Source: Paraphysomonas bandaiensis (taxonomy: Eukaryota; Chrysophyceae). Taken from it: a DNA stretch of 64,000 nucleotides. The stretch lies in assembly GCA_965644295.1 (NCBI GenBank), contig CBFFRP010000134.1, forward strand, positions 62,001 to 126,000, written 5' to 3'. The translations under genes were made by a program, and so were the position numbers. Positions within the stretch are counted from its first letter, which is position 1; every line of letters begins with the position of its first letter. This document shows positions 1 through 10,735 of the stretch, one piece after another. The notes beneath the pieces are model-generated. The model made no database searches and was not told where the DNA came from. It saw only the letters and a program-made list of their open reading frames with translations.

Positions 1-270
1 GTTGAAGGTAGCACGGGAGAGCTCTTTCTGCACATCTTCGTCATCATAATTCCGTCCAACAAGCAATTTCATGCAAGTAATTGTGTTGCGAATATTTGAT
101 CGTATCATAGCAGCAGCAGCATCACCAAAAAATCTCTGTTTCCCTTGAAACGAGATGCAAGTAGCAGTTTGACGCATTGATGCATCATTGAGCACCATAT
201 CAACACCACCTTTACCCGCTTGTGATACAAGCGCATTGAGATTACCAAAATCAATACCACACACACTCAT
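1..270 (-). CDS. Hsp110/HSPA4-type Hsp70-superfamily chaperone, N-terminal part (cut by the window edge)
   Basis: The frame opens at ATG 270 and stays open for 90 codons to the left edge, so only the N-terminus is visible. It begins MSVCGIDFGN, followed by a segment of the type NDASMRQTATCISF, then GDAAAAMIRSNIRNT and LKLLVGR-like text. This is the first nucleotide-binding lobe of the Hsp70 superfamily: the phosphate-1 loop GIDFGN, and 'SNIRNT' where canonical Hsp70 has a different sequence. The Hsp110/Sse1/HSPA4 subgroup shares GIDFGN and the 'SN.KNT' pattern, which is why I place it there rather than with canonical Hsp70 (GIDLGTT). Hsp110 proteins are nucleotide-exchange factors for Hsp70 and act in the cytosol. 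There is no signal peptide. The gene is head-to-head with the KH gene at 906. Subgroup is inferred from 90 residues only. Confidence 0.85.
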   Translation of the reverse strand, partial: MSVCGIDFGNLNALVSQAGKGGVDMVLNDASMRQTATCISFQGKQRFFGDAAAAMIRSNIRNTITCMKLLVGRNYDDEDVQKELSRATFN

Positions 271-905
271 TTTTCTAATCACCACTTAAATTATTTGTGT
301 ACTAACAAGAATATGAAGAGGATGGAGAAGAAAATATTGTCAAGTCTACATAATTCTTCATAGAAAAAAATCGAAGTGATGTAATGAAACCTGTGGCCCC
401 ACACTGCACAAGAGTGTCATGTGTTGTTATTTACTATAGGATCGAAGTTTCGAGAATTGACAACCTCAATTCCAGAAATATATCTTGAAGGGTTCAAGTG
501 ACTGAAAATGAAAAGATCATATGGGAGATTTAGATGGTGTGTAGTTTGGAATACATACAGTAGTTGAGGTATGTATGATTTATTTCCATAGGAATACCGT
601 AAATACAGAAGTGTATACTATGTATGCACAGAGGTATGTATTTGTGTTGCACGTTGACCGGGAAGCAAGTGTCGTATGCGTGTGTGAGGGTATGTATGTA
701 TCATGCATGTACAGTCCCGTCGTATGTATATATACATATGCAGACAGCAGTGTAGTGATGGAGTATATACACATATGTGGTGTGTAAAACTGGACATTAA
801 TAACAATCTCTATACACTTAATCATCACTCCATCCCCCCAATCCCACTCATATTTCACAGACACATTTCCATCACCAGTCACATATATTCACTACACACA
901 TTATC
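271..905. promoter_or_regulatory. Head-to-head intergenic region between the Hsp110 and KH genes
   Basis: No gene is seen here. Both flanking genes are transcribed outward, so this is presumably a shared 5' region. The right half (about 560-800) has TATG/CATA-like runs (GTATGTATGTATC), TATATACATATG and TGTGGTGTG words. This composition recurs in every other head-to-head space of the window. ORFs read here have a composition set by the repeats and are not credible. Confidence 0.5.
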
Positions 906-2102
906 ATGGCAGCTATTGTTGATGAAGTGCACGCACAAGTAGAGTCTGTTCTTGACGAAGATCACGGAGACTTTGTAAGAGCATCAAATGAAGATGTTAT
1001 GGTTAAAATGCTGGTCACCGATAACATTGCTGGTGCGATTATTGGTAGAGAGGGATCTACTATAATGGAACTTCAGCGTGAAACTGGAGCGCGTGTGAAA
1101 GTATCACAGGCGTCTGATTTTTTCCCTGGGACATCCGAGCGCACTATTCTTCTGGCCGGGTCGATGAACTCTGTCCTACAAGTCCAGGAACTGATATGGC
1201 AAAAAATATCGGAGGTATTTACCTCATTCTTTTTTTATTTTATTATGTGATTTTGTTTTTTAGTTCAGTAAATCACGGGACGGTTCGGGTGGACATAATA
1301 ACAATTCCGTCACTGGAAAGCTACTCATACCCTACGACTGCGGTGGACTGATAATTGGCCGCGGCGGTACTACTATCCGCTATATACAAGAAGAATCATC
1401 TGCGCGTGTACAAATTACGTCTAAGGAAAATGATGCCTCTAAAATTTCCCGGGAACGGGTGATGACTATCTCTGGCACACTCGATGCGTGCGTCAAGGCG
1501 TCTGAGCTGGTATTCCTGAAAATGATGGAAGATCCTTTAACTACTTACCACAACAAGAGTACTTCGTACCCTCGTTTGTTTCCTGGTGCCAAGCTAGGGG
1601 AGGCCGTGAATAGCCGTGTGGCTACCGCGGCTAATATGCCTGGGTTATCCCTACCCACTGGTGCTGAGACCCTATCAGCTACCTCCACCATCGAGATTGC
1701 AGGTGCAGTATGAAATATTTGTTTAGCCACCACTTCTCTTACAGTGTGTTGTAGTTCCGAATTCACTGGTGGGGTATATTTTGGGTAAACGTGGTGCCAT
1801 GATAAGAGAGATCCAGCAGATAAGTGGGGCAAAGGTTATTGTCTCAAAGCGGTAAGTTGAGCACTCCACTTATTCCAAGGTGTATGTGAATTAGATTTGT
1901 GCAGGCCTGAGCGTAAGGACGGAGAGGATGAAGCCGACAACGATGCAATTCGCACTGTAACCATTACTGGTAATCCTGCTCAGGCACAAATGGCCCAATT
2001 GCTTGTGACACAGAAACTTCAGCTGGTGCGTTTTTCATTCATTGACTAGCTTTTACCTGATTGACTGTCGCGCAGGCACGCAATGGCAATGACCGCCGTT
2101 AA
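906..2102 (+). CDS. Three-KH-domain RNA-binding protein (PCBP/NOVA-like), 335 aa
   Basis: Exons 906-1214, 1264-1707, 1745-1851, 1905-2025, 2076-2102; all junctions are GT-AG and phases agree. KH1 carries its GxxG loop as IIGREG (residues 45-50). KH2 has LIIGRGG (132-138). KH3 has YILGKRG (262-268), preceded by VVVPNSLVG. Three KH domains with a linker rich in Ala/Ser between KH2 and KH3 is the arrangement of poly(C)-binding/NOVA proteins, which bind C- or YCAY-rich single-stranded RNA and act in splicing, stability or translation. Orthology to a specific member is not claimed. KH2 and KH3 only become complete after splicing: the 37-nt intron 1708-1744 is very short, and the unspliced frame stops just before KH3. 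The last exon is only 27 nt. Confidence 0.9.
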
Positions 2103-3303
2103 TACGGAAGTGCTTCTCTTTACACACAAGAACCCCGTTCATTTTAGTACCAGCGCAGTAGATGAATAGTAGTTGCCTTCCAGTGAAACCCATTCCACCT
2201 CCCTGCCTCTCTGTGTCTGCTCCCTTCGCTGAACAGTTCTTCGTCCCGCACTCCCGATTTGATGCTGCTTCTTTGCATTGTGACATTCTATGTGCATCGC
2301 ATTCATACATCGTTTAGTACTTATCTTCACAAGTAGTTACCTATAATTGACACAGATAGCATCTAGTTTGCATATTTTGTCTTCCATCTCAGCCTTTCAA
2401 CACAGTAGTTCAAATAGTAGCATGATTCCTTCATGTTTAATGTTATTCATACTTATAATTAACGTAATGCAATGCAATGACATTTTCAGGCGTTTCGTAC
2501 ATGATGTAAACTAGGGCTAGGGGACAATATGTTGTAAACTCCTGTAGCTGTGCATAATTATTATTTTGTTGGTAGAGATTCTTCTACTGCGTATATACCA
2601 TAAATTTCAAACACGCTGGTGTACTGCTGCGTGTGACTTCCTAATTCTTAGCTTACTTCTTACTCACGATGATTACGCTTCAATATCAAGTATTCCAATG
2701 TCTGGCTCAGCTTATCAATTATTCGGATACTGAGGTTTTGTTACTCTAACCACAACTCGTACAAACTACAAACGTTCTTATTTGGAAGCTTTTTTGAATC
2801 CTAGATGTAAAAAAATATATAGATTCAATATATATTTATACATAGCTATTGCACTGTACTGTACAAGTAACACAGATTACTCTATATAAGCCATAGAGAG
2901 GATGAAACACATTTAATAAACATGTGCCATTGATAGAAGAGTGCTTGCCCTAAGAGAGTGTCTTGTTGTTCCTCTGAATCTGCAATATCTCAGGGGGGTT
3001 AGTGGTTAGTATTTGTATGGACGATCATCATGTATCGTCATCTATCTTTATGTCCCTCTTGCTGTATGCCTGTGTAAGTATAGTATACAGTGCTGTGTAT
3101 ATGCTGCTTGGTGTCCCATACAGGCCTGTACAGGTCCATGGAATACCGGAATACAATGAAATACGCTACTTCTCATCTCATCCACGCAGAAAGCGTATAG
3201 AAGTGTACATCATCATCAGCAGAGCGTATATATGGAGTGGCGTGTGTATAGGCATGTCCGTGTACATCCTGCTGTATAGAGCAGTGAGAGGTGCCATACA
3301 TTA
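2103..3303. other. Non-coding spacer between the KH and SET genes
   Basis: No gene is recognised. The left part presumably includes the KH gene 3' UTR. The right part (about 3060-3300) carries GTATAC, CTGTACAG and CTGCTGTATAGAG-type words like those upstream of other genes, and probably contains the SET gene promoter. An ORF at 3002-3304 shows no family features. Confidence 0.4.
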
Positions 3304-4644
3304 ATGTCCACATCTACTGACCATATCACCACAATGGATGTCAATAAGTACACCACATGGGCTACACGTGAACTGGGAATCACCTTCCTGAAGTGTTTGA
3401 ACCTCGTATCAATGCCTGGAGATGAGCGTGGAGTGTTCTGTGGAGAGCCCGTTGCTCCCAACACATCGATCTTAAAGATCCCCTTTAAGAGCCTGTTATC
3501 CTGCTGTTCCGTAAATGAAACAGATACACCATTATATGGACTTGTATCTTCATTAAGAGAAGATGATTTCTTGGCTCTGTATCTTTTACATGAGAGGTTT
3601 AACTGTAAAGAGAGGTCGAAGTGGTACATGCATATGAATCAACTGCCGTCCAGCTATCACAGTATCATAAACTACACTGATGAAGAGCTTGAAATGATCA
3701 AAGGATCAAACTTATATGTTACTGCTATATCATGGAAAGCGCAGGTCAGGTCAGATTATGAGGCCCTTCTAGTGGCTATATCCGACATAGATGAGAACTT
3801 CACGTGGTTAACTTTTGAATTATACCTTTGGGCACTGTGCACAATATGGTCGCGCTTCGTTACTGTAGAGAGGAACGGAATACAATATCGCTGCATGGTA
3901 CCCTATTTTGATATGCTCAATCACAATCCAGCCTCTAAAGTGGGCCATTTTTATAAGGACGATTCACTTTTTTTGTTCACCGAGGAGAGCTTCTCTGAGG
4001 GGCAGGAGTTGGTTCTCAATTACGGCCCCCTCTCGAATACGAAGTTGTTGATGCTGTATGGATTTTGCATCCCTCCTATAATAGGTAATCCGTATGACTC
4101 AGTTGATCTGTGGGCTACAATGAGTCCGGCAGCTCCACATTACGAAGACAAACAAAGACTTCTCTCGGACTGGGGAATAATGCATGAATCAACACCATTT
4201 GTATTGAGGGACTGTGAAGAAGGGTGTGGGGTACCGTCGTCACTCATTATTTGTCTACGAGTACAGTATGCAGAGGTGGCAGGGGATGATTGCCTCCAGC
4301 GGATGGGACAGGCTAAAGATGGGCCACTTTCTGAGAGATCGGAGGGAATAGTGTGTCAGTTGCTTCTGTCGGCGTTGGAAGGAATGCTGGATGGGTACAG
4401 TAGCGCTATTGAAGATGATCTTTCTCAGCTACAGCTCTGGAATCTGTCCCGTGATTGCCATTCTCTCGATTCTGTAGGTAGTAGTTCTGATGGGAAAATA
4501 AGTGAGGCATTTATCCCTCCATCTGAAAGAGTGAAAAATGCTGTTATTATGCGTTACTCCGAGAAAAAAGTTTTAAATAGTGTTATTTCGTGGGTTGAGG
4601 CAAACAGTAGTAATCTTACGCCATCAACATCAGGAGCGCCTTGA
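3304..4644 (+). CDS. SET-domain protein methyltransferase, SETD3/SETD6/Rubisco-LSMT class, 446 aa, single exon
   Basis: The insert-containing SET class is recognised from RGVFCGEPVAPNTSILKIP (residues 42-60; SET start, usually 'RGv.a...i..ge.ll.iP'), the motif DMLNHNP (203-209) and NYGPLSN (239-245), with the helical iSET insert between them. NH and the NYG tyrosine are the S-adenosylmethionine/catalytic elements of this class. The C-terminal 200 residues correspond to the LSMT substrate-binding region. Members methylate lysine or histidine (for example actin in SETD3, Rubisco large subunit in plants); the substrate cannot be told here. Two in-frame ATGs lie close together (3304 and 3334); I used the first. 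The gene is intronless, unlike most neighbours, and lies tail-to-tail with THOC2. Confidence 0.85.
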   Translation: MSTSTDHITTMDVNKYTTWATRELGITFLKCLNLVSMPGDERGVFCGEPVAPNTSILKIPFKSLLSCCSVNETDTPLYGLVSSLREDDFLALYLLHERFNCKERSKWYMHMNQLPSSYHSIINYTDEELEMIKGSNLYVTAISWKAQVRSDYEALLVAISDIDENFTWLTFELYLWALCTIWSRFVTVERNGIQYRCMVPYFDMLNHNPASKVGHFYKDDSLFLFTEESFSEGQELVLNYGPLSNTKLLMLYGFCIPPIIGNPYDSVDLWATMSPAAPHYEDKQRLLSDWGIMHESTPFVLRDCEEGCGVPSSLIICLRVQYAEVAGDDCLQRMGQAKDGPLSERSEGIVCQLLLSALEGMLDGYSSAIEDDLSQLQLWNLSRDCHSLDSVGSSSDGKISEAFIPPSERVKNAVIMRYSEKKVLNSVISWVEANSSNLTPSTSGAP

Positions 4645-5395
4645 CTAAATTGTATTTCTGCTAATTACTAATGATAAAAGAATGTGCGTTTTCTGTGATA
4701 TTCTGAAGAGTAGTATACAGGTGGATAACTTCGTACATCTGTAAGTGAAGTATAATTTCGTATTATTACAATTACTACATCTATCAGTACAGCGCAACCC
4801 AAGGGTATATTGTACTTATATATTGGACTAAATCAGAGTTTAGACGGGAAGAGTTTCAGTCAAGCTTTCAACACTTAGTACTTCCTCAGTTCTCAGTTGG
4901 CCTGACAAGACGTATGCTGAACTAGTCCGAAATTATGCTCGAGCTCAGCTGCTCAGTTCAGAACAATAGACTTGACTATATATCCACAACGTCCCGTTAC
5001 TAGAACACCTATTCAGTGCAAAGAAACCTATTGCTAGTTGCTGTAGTATTGGCAGGATATTGCTAAGCTTTATTTTTCACGTCATTAAGTATGTGTACTA
5101 GTAACTAGTAAAGCTAGATGCTGTGAACTTCTAACTACAAAGGGACCACTCAATGCTTATGAGTCCAAAGAGCATAGTTCTGCACTGATATAGCAACCTA
5201 ATAGTTTACAACATACCAATTTATGTAACAAATTGTCCAGATACATGGAATGTATTGTGTCTATGATTGCTACAATTATTAGGAACACAGCTTCGGCAAT
5301 ACATCTAGTATAAGGAAAGAAACTATAAACGGTATCCACTACCATTATACGGTAATATAGAAAACCACTTCAGAGACCAAAATGACCATCAACTA
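4645..5395. other. Tail-to-tail spacer between SET and THOC2
   Basis: AT-rich sequence with no credible ORF, tRNA or repeat that I can see. It should hold the two 3' UTRs. It is one of the few tail-to-tail spaces in the window without a recognisable mobile element. Confidence 0.4.
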
Positions 5396-8300
5396 TTACC
5401 TCCGAGGTCTTCGTCCCCCTTGTCCCATTCCTCCCCCCCTGTTCCCACCATCCCTGAAATCCCCACCTCTACCTCCTCTCTGCGGTCCACCGCGACCTCC
5501 ACCTCCATGTCTACCACCACCAAACCGGTTATCTCTTCTCTCTGCATCGTTCATAGGATGACCACCCTGTCCATGATCCATATGACCCCGTGGCATAGGG
5601 GGGGGCGGAGGTTTAACCTGTCTCCCAGACCCACCTGGATGCGGTGGATGGTGGGGTGGCGGCGGTGGGCCTCTACCATCGCGGGAACCAGTGTGTCCTT
5701 CTCCAGCAGGGCCACTTGTGCGAGGGCGCTTAGCATTGTTCGCTGCTATCCCACTCTTCTGAACCTCCGACTGATTTTCATTACTGGACATATGCATAAG
5801 TAAAGTTACCGAAAACTATTTATGACAACGCATCACGCATACAGCATGCATGCTTACAACAGCACAAACCTAGAAGAATTTTTCTGTGAAGAATTCGAGC
5901 GGTCCGCCTCGGCGGGCTTATCAGATGATTGTACGGACGAAACTTCACCTAGTTCAGCCTCGTCTCGGTTACGCTTTCCGCGCACAGATGACTTAGATGT
6001 CTTCAAATCTTCCTCCTTGGGCTTTTCTTTTTCCTTTTCCTTCTCTTTGCCTTTGGATGAAGAATCTTTTGCGCTACTGCGGCTGGAACTACGACTGCGG
6101 CTAGCAACAGGTTTGTCATTCTTCGATGCATCACGGGACTTCTTCGCATCCGCATCTCTTGAGTCTGATCGTTTGTTACCGCTAGATTCATCTTTCGAGT
6201 TTGATTTGCTGTTGTTATCCACCTTATCTGACCTATCCATGCGCAAATTCTTCGCGCTAGGAGCGGATACGTCATCCTTATTGCTACCATTAGGAGCAGA
6301 CTGGGGAGCTGACTCGCCCTGGTGCGCAAGAGGCCGCTTACGATTGGAACTTGCCGCTGCAGCAGCTTTGGCACTCTCGAGATCCCCTTTCTTACTTGCA
6401 GGTCCTGTGTCGGACTTTTTCCCGCCATTCCCCCCTACACTCTCCTCTGTCTTCCTGTTAGCAGCCCCACCCTCTGATTTCTTCGAGGAAGAAGCTCCAT
6501 TACTGGTGTTTTCAAGAGCTTTTTTAGATGTTGTGTCTGTCTTCGTGGAATCTTCTGCCGGTTTCTTGACAGTTGGAGCTGGTCGCTTCTTCTCCTTCAC
6601 TTCATCATCAAGCCACATCGCACTTCGCTTCTTTAAAATAGCACCTAGGCTCCTCGCCATGATCTTTAGATCTTCCAGGTCACCTTTTTCAATGCTTTCG
6701 ATGCAGGACATGATAAGCTTTCCAGCCGTTGTTTTAGACGGGAATTGTTCCGCCACTTTCGACAAAAACACCAACGCAGAGCGCATGTGCATATATTCCA
6801 CACTCTTTAGACAAGATACAACCGTGCTGCATAACCTCCTGTGCCATATCTGTACAATGTGCTTTACTTTTCAGATCCAGGAAAGAAATACATGCAGTAC
6901 CTTGCAGACGTTCAGAAATTCATCGTGCGATGCTCTGCTGTCAACGTTTTTCGCACCAAATGTTTTCTCCATACCACATTTGGAGCGAGCCTCCTTTGCG
7001 TATGCAGATTTACTTGCAATCCATCTGAGTCAAGTGTCACACAGAAAACTCTCAACAACTGTAGACTTACCTGTTACAATTCTCCAAGAGATCATTAACG
7101 TAGAACCCTAAGAAACCTGCCTCGTACTCCGTTGAACAGAATAAAATTGGGGCAATGGTCTTCATTGTCTTATCGATAAAATGAATGGTAGAAAATCCAG
7201 GGGTCTCTTGGGCATGCAAAAGCATAAAAAACTGGCTACAGAAAACTGCATCGGCAGGCGACATAAGAACACGTTGATAGACACAGTGCTGCATAATGTT
7301 TTCAGTCGTCTTTGGTGAGTTATCTGTCGGTACGTGCTTTAGGTAAGAATCCTTTTTGGCAGCTATCATAGCACGGACAAGGTCAACGTGCTTCTTCTGT
7401 GCATCCTGCTCATCTTTTAGTGTATTAGTGAGGTTTAGAACTTTAGTCATTTCTGCACGACGCTGCTTTTGTCCCTGACGATCCTCGTGCGGTTGAGCCC
7501 TGTCCAATTCACTGTACCTCTCTTTCAAGCGGCGGATTTCGGCTTCATACTTGGACTTAGGCAAAAATACATCATAGAGAGAGAGACTCCAAAAAGTAAG
7601 GTAAAGCTCGGGTGATAAAGAATTCCACACATCGGCTGGGAGGTGCTGACATACTACGTCGCGTAGTTCGGTGCAGAGTGGGTGCCACCTCTGCAGTGCG
7701 GGTGGTGCGGCCGACGGGTCTTCTCCGTGCTGTTGGGCAGCACGAATAAGTGGTCGAACCAACTGAAATGCCACCGGCACGGCCAAACCAATGTCATTAA
7801 GCAGAGACTGCATTGATGGCATCAGCTCGACCACAGACTCTATGCTCTTGGAATCTCCTCCAAGAAGGAAGTCGGTGAATTGCATCAACACATCCTGACA
7901 AGTGTCGTACAGATACGAAATGAGCTTCAGCTGTGACGGCCCCGTCTTGAAGATAATATTGCTGCGGCACTGAGCGATAAGGAATAGCAATGGTATAGCA
8001 GTCCCAGAGGAGAGCATCGTCTCGCGCAGAGTGCGAGCAGCCTTCTTGTTGACATTATCTTTGACTTGGGCACCCATGACTTCTCCTTGCAGTGCCCGTC
8101 CTCCCGCTAGCCCTTCTATCTGCTGCGAGGATACTTCAAGTACAGTATCACAGCCTCCCATGCGACCTAAGAGTTCTTTGAGCACCAATAAGTCCAGCGA
8201 TTCACCAGTGGACATCCTTTCTAGCAAATAGTGTAGCAGTCCGTGAAGTTCTGTATTCTGGTAACGCCTGGTGCCAAAACCCGGTAAGGACATATACAAC

Positions 8301-10735
8301 ACTACAAGATGACCTACTTGTAAAACGCTCCAATAAACTTCGATAGAGCTGAAAACCAGCCTGAGTAATGGGTATCACCTGGCTTCAATTTGTTCGAGTC
8401 TTTTCTCAGCTGATTGAGAAGAATGTAAGCCATAGCATCCTTGGCAAGTTCAGTGGTGTATTTAAGAGCGTCCACAACAAACGGAATCATGTTATCGTAC
8501 ACCTCGATCTGGCCCAGAATGTGATCAAAGACAACCAACGGACAAGAGTGTGTTGACATGGCAATAAATCTGCCAGCATGTTTGGTGTTGTCCTTGGATA
8601 GTCTCTTCAGATGAGATTTCGCGCTGTGCAGTGCTTTGGTCTCAGCAAACACAACAGCAAGTGGCTTGCAGTCCACACCCTACAGCTTTTTATTAGAAGA
8701 GTTAGCTTGAAAAGTACAATACCTTCTTCGCGAGTCCTCCTCCCTTCCATGCATTGTAAAACTGAAAACGCGCCTCAAATGGAAATAAAGCTATCACACC
8801 CCAAACGAGCGTGGTAATTGCTGGATTGCATTCGACACAAGACAGAGACGGCAGCAGAACCTCTGATACTATCTGCTTGATACTCTCCCCTTCAGCACTG
8901 GATTTATCTTCTAGGCATTGCATACGTGCTTTTAGCAGCCTGCATATTTGGGTGAAGACCCTCTTGTTGGAGGAGAGATGGTAACCAATCTCGAAAAGCA
9001 TGGGTGCCGCCTCATGCACAAGTGAATCGATTGATTCTGTCTGCATACACTGGAGAGAGCTGTGGTTGCTATCTTCCGACACTACCTCCATAGCATTCTC
9101 ATCTACCTCAGCGTTTCTATCGTGGGGAATTTGTACATCGACAATTCCAGAGTCAGATGAGTGTCGAGACTTACCAATAGCAAGTCTTCCGAGTCCCATA
9201 GGACGGTACAACAGCTCTAATCGCCATTCAATCAACGCAATCAAAGCACATCGAGCGTCTTCAAACTCAAATGGGTCGATGTCTACGACATATCAGAGAA
9301 GTGAATATCGCGTACACAGAGAGTAAAAATTGATTAAACCTGATATTGATCGGAGCATACAGATCAGCTGCTTTGCAAGGGTCCAATTCCTGATAAGTAG
9401 AGCCGCCGCTAGAAGACCGACGATCTGATTTCCCTCTGCGAATGAATTTTCCGCGTTTGTCGCGTCCCCCGCCTCAGCATCCACACCACCAGTGGTCTTA
9501 TCTGATGCGGATGAATTGTCCTATAAGTAGAATGACGGGTGTTACAATATCAAATGAAATTATCAAGTGCGCAGCCCGATAACACGTTTAGGCGCATACT
9601 AGACTTAGGCACCGACAATGTACCGACCTTCCGGGAGTCTCCAGATGGTTTACTTGCTAGACTGATTACGCCGTACGACATAATCTCACTTTTGAAAATG
9701 GCGCTGCGCTGGTTTCTTATAGTTTTGGTGTCCTCCAGTGATGGAGAAAGATACGACAGTATTTGTTCCAAGCTGATGAGCCCTGAACTGATTAGTACAG
9801 CGGCCAGGATGTAAAGGGACCTAGGTGCCCCACTGGTAGTGTATTGGGAAAACTTGAAGCCCAATATATGCGCAATATTTGCATGCCGGAAATTTCTGAG
9901 TACCTGCAGGTAGGACGTGTTCCAGACCTGCTGCTCCATTACATCCAAAGTGAGGTCCATGACACGGTTAGGATCCAGATCAAAGTAACCTGAACAATTA
10001 TATATTAAACCCGATGTCTTCAAGAGTGTGAACACTTTACCTATTACAGAAGCAATATTCTTGATGTGAAAAGAAGGGTCTTCCGGAGGCGGAGGTAGAC
10101 CAGAGAGAATAGTAAGAAGTTTCGAATATCCCTCAGTCTCTTCTCTCAGTAGATTGTATTTGTCTTGCCGGTACACTAAGCTGGTATTGATTCTTACAAG
10201 CCGTTTCTGAAGACCAGTTTCGTCAGACCACAAACCAGAGCCCACAAGAAGGTTGAGCTCAAGAGATTTCTTCAGCTGATCTATCGCCACGCACTTTGCA
10301 ATGAACAGCTCCTTGACAAAGGAGCATAACCGTGTCCATCTCTCTGTCGGCTTTGAACCATCACTACCAGCTTCAGGAGACATCTAATGTTAATACACAC
10401 AAAATCTTACAATTATCACGAATACACACTTCCTGTAATTAAACCTGTGTGCCCCAGAACCACAAGATATCAACCAGTGAAGACTTAAAGCTATCTGATG
10501 ACGACAACTCACTGGAGTTAATTATACTTATCGCCTGTTTGTAGTCAACTAATCCATATACAACACATCCAATCAAATCAGTCAATACATCATCGCCTTC
10601 AACAGATGTATTTTCTTCTGGATTCTTGTGTTGTAAAGCTATTTTCTCTTTAAATAAATTGATAGTCTCATCCGCTACTGCACTGTCTCCTGCTATCCCT
10701 CCATTAGGGAATAATATATGAGACACCCAATTCAT
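5396..10735 (-). CDS. THOC2: THO complex subunit 2 (THOC2/Tho2), about 1609 aa, with an RGG-rich C-terminal tail
   Basis: Exons in transcription order: 10735-10445, 10383-10041, 9989-9586, 9520-9340, 9282-8723, 8679-8318, 8267-7071, 7024-6901, 6849-5870, 5783-5396. THOC2 hallmarks across junctions: YNLLREETEGYSKL, then IGYFDLDPNRV (created by removing intron 9990-10040), HILGFKFSQY, VLLPSLSCVECN, KRLSKDNTKHAGR, FDHILGQIEVYDN, TFWSLSLYD, PGFST, and WHRRL...CLKSVEYMHMR. THOC2 is the scaffold of the THO/TREX complex, which couples transcription to mRNA export in the nucleus. Length matches human THOC2 (about 1590). After the conserved core comes a Lys/Ser-rich charged region (6500-5870), and the last exon encodes a Pro-rich stretch and repeated RGG/GGR motifs. 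The start (ATG 10735) and the donor at 9585/9586 are uncertain: no upstream in-frame ATG is seen, and two other phase-0 donors exist near 9610-9630. Confidence 0.9.
9990..10040 (-). other. 51-nt intron of THOC2, multiple of three and stop-free
   Basis: Begins GTAAAG and ends TTCAG on the minus strand. It contains no stop in the THOC2 frame, so an ORF finder reads straight through it. Removing it fuses SVIG to YFDLDPNRV, which restores the conserved THOC2 'IG.F.LDPNRV' block. Retention would add 17 residues. Confidence 0.75.

Noticed and set aside
575-942. Several ORFs on both strands between the Hsp110 and KH genes
   Set aside because: Composition follows TATG/CA-rich words, there are no family motifs, and they overlap each other on opposite strands in a shared promoter.
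3002-3304. 100-aa ORF upstream of the SET gene
   Set aside because: No domain or conserved pattern is visible, it ends exactly where the SET gene starts, and promoter-like word content explains it.
5396-5797. Independent Gly/Arg-rich RNA-binding protein
   Set aside because: It joins in frame to the upstream THOC2 exon through a GT-AG intron (5784-5869), so it is the THOC2 C-terminal exon.
5822-7111. 429-aa plus-strand ORF opposite THOC2
   Set aside because: It is antisense to the Lys/Ser-rich THOC2 exon. Its Ser/Leu/Phe-rich composition is the complement of that low-complexity coding sequence.
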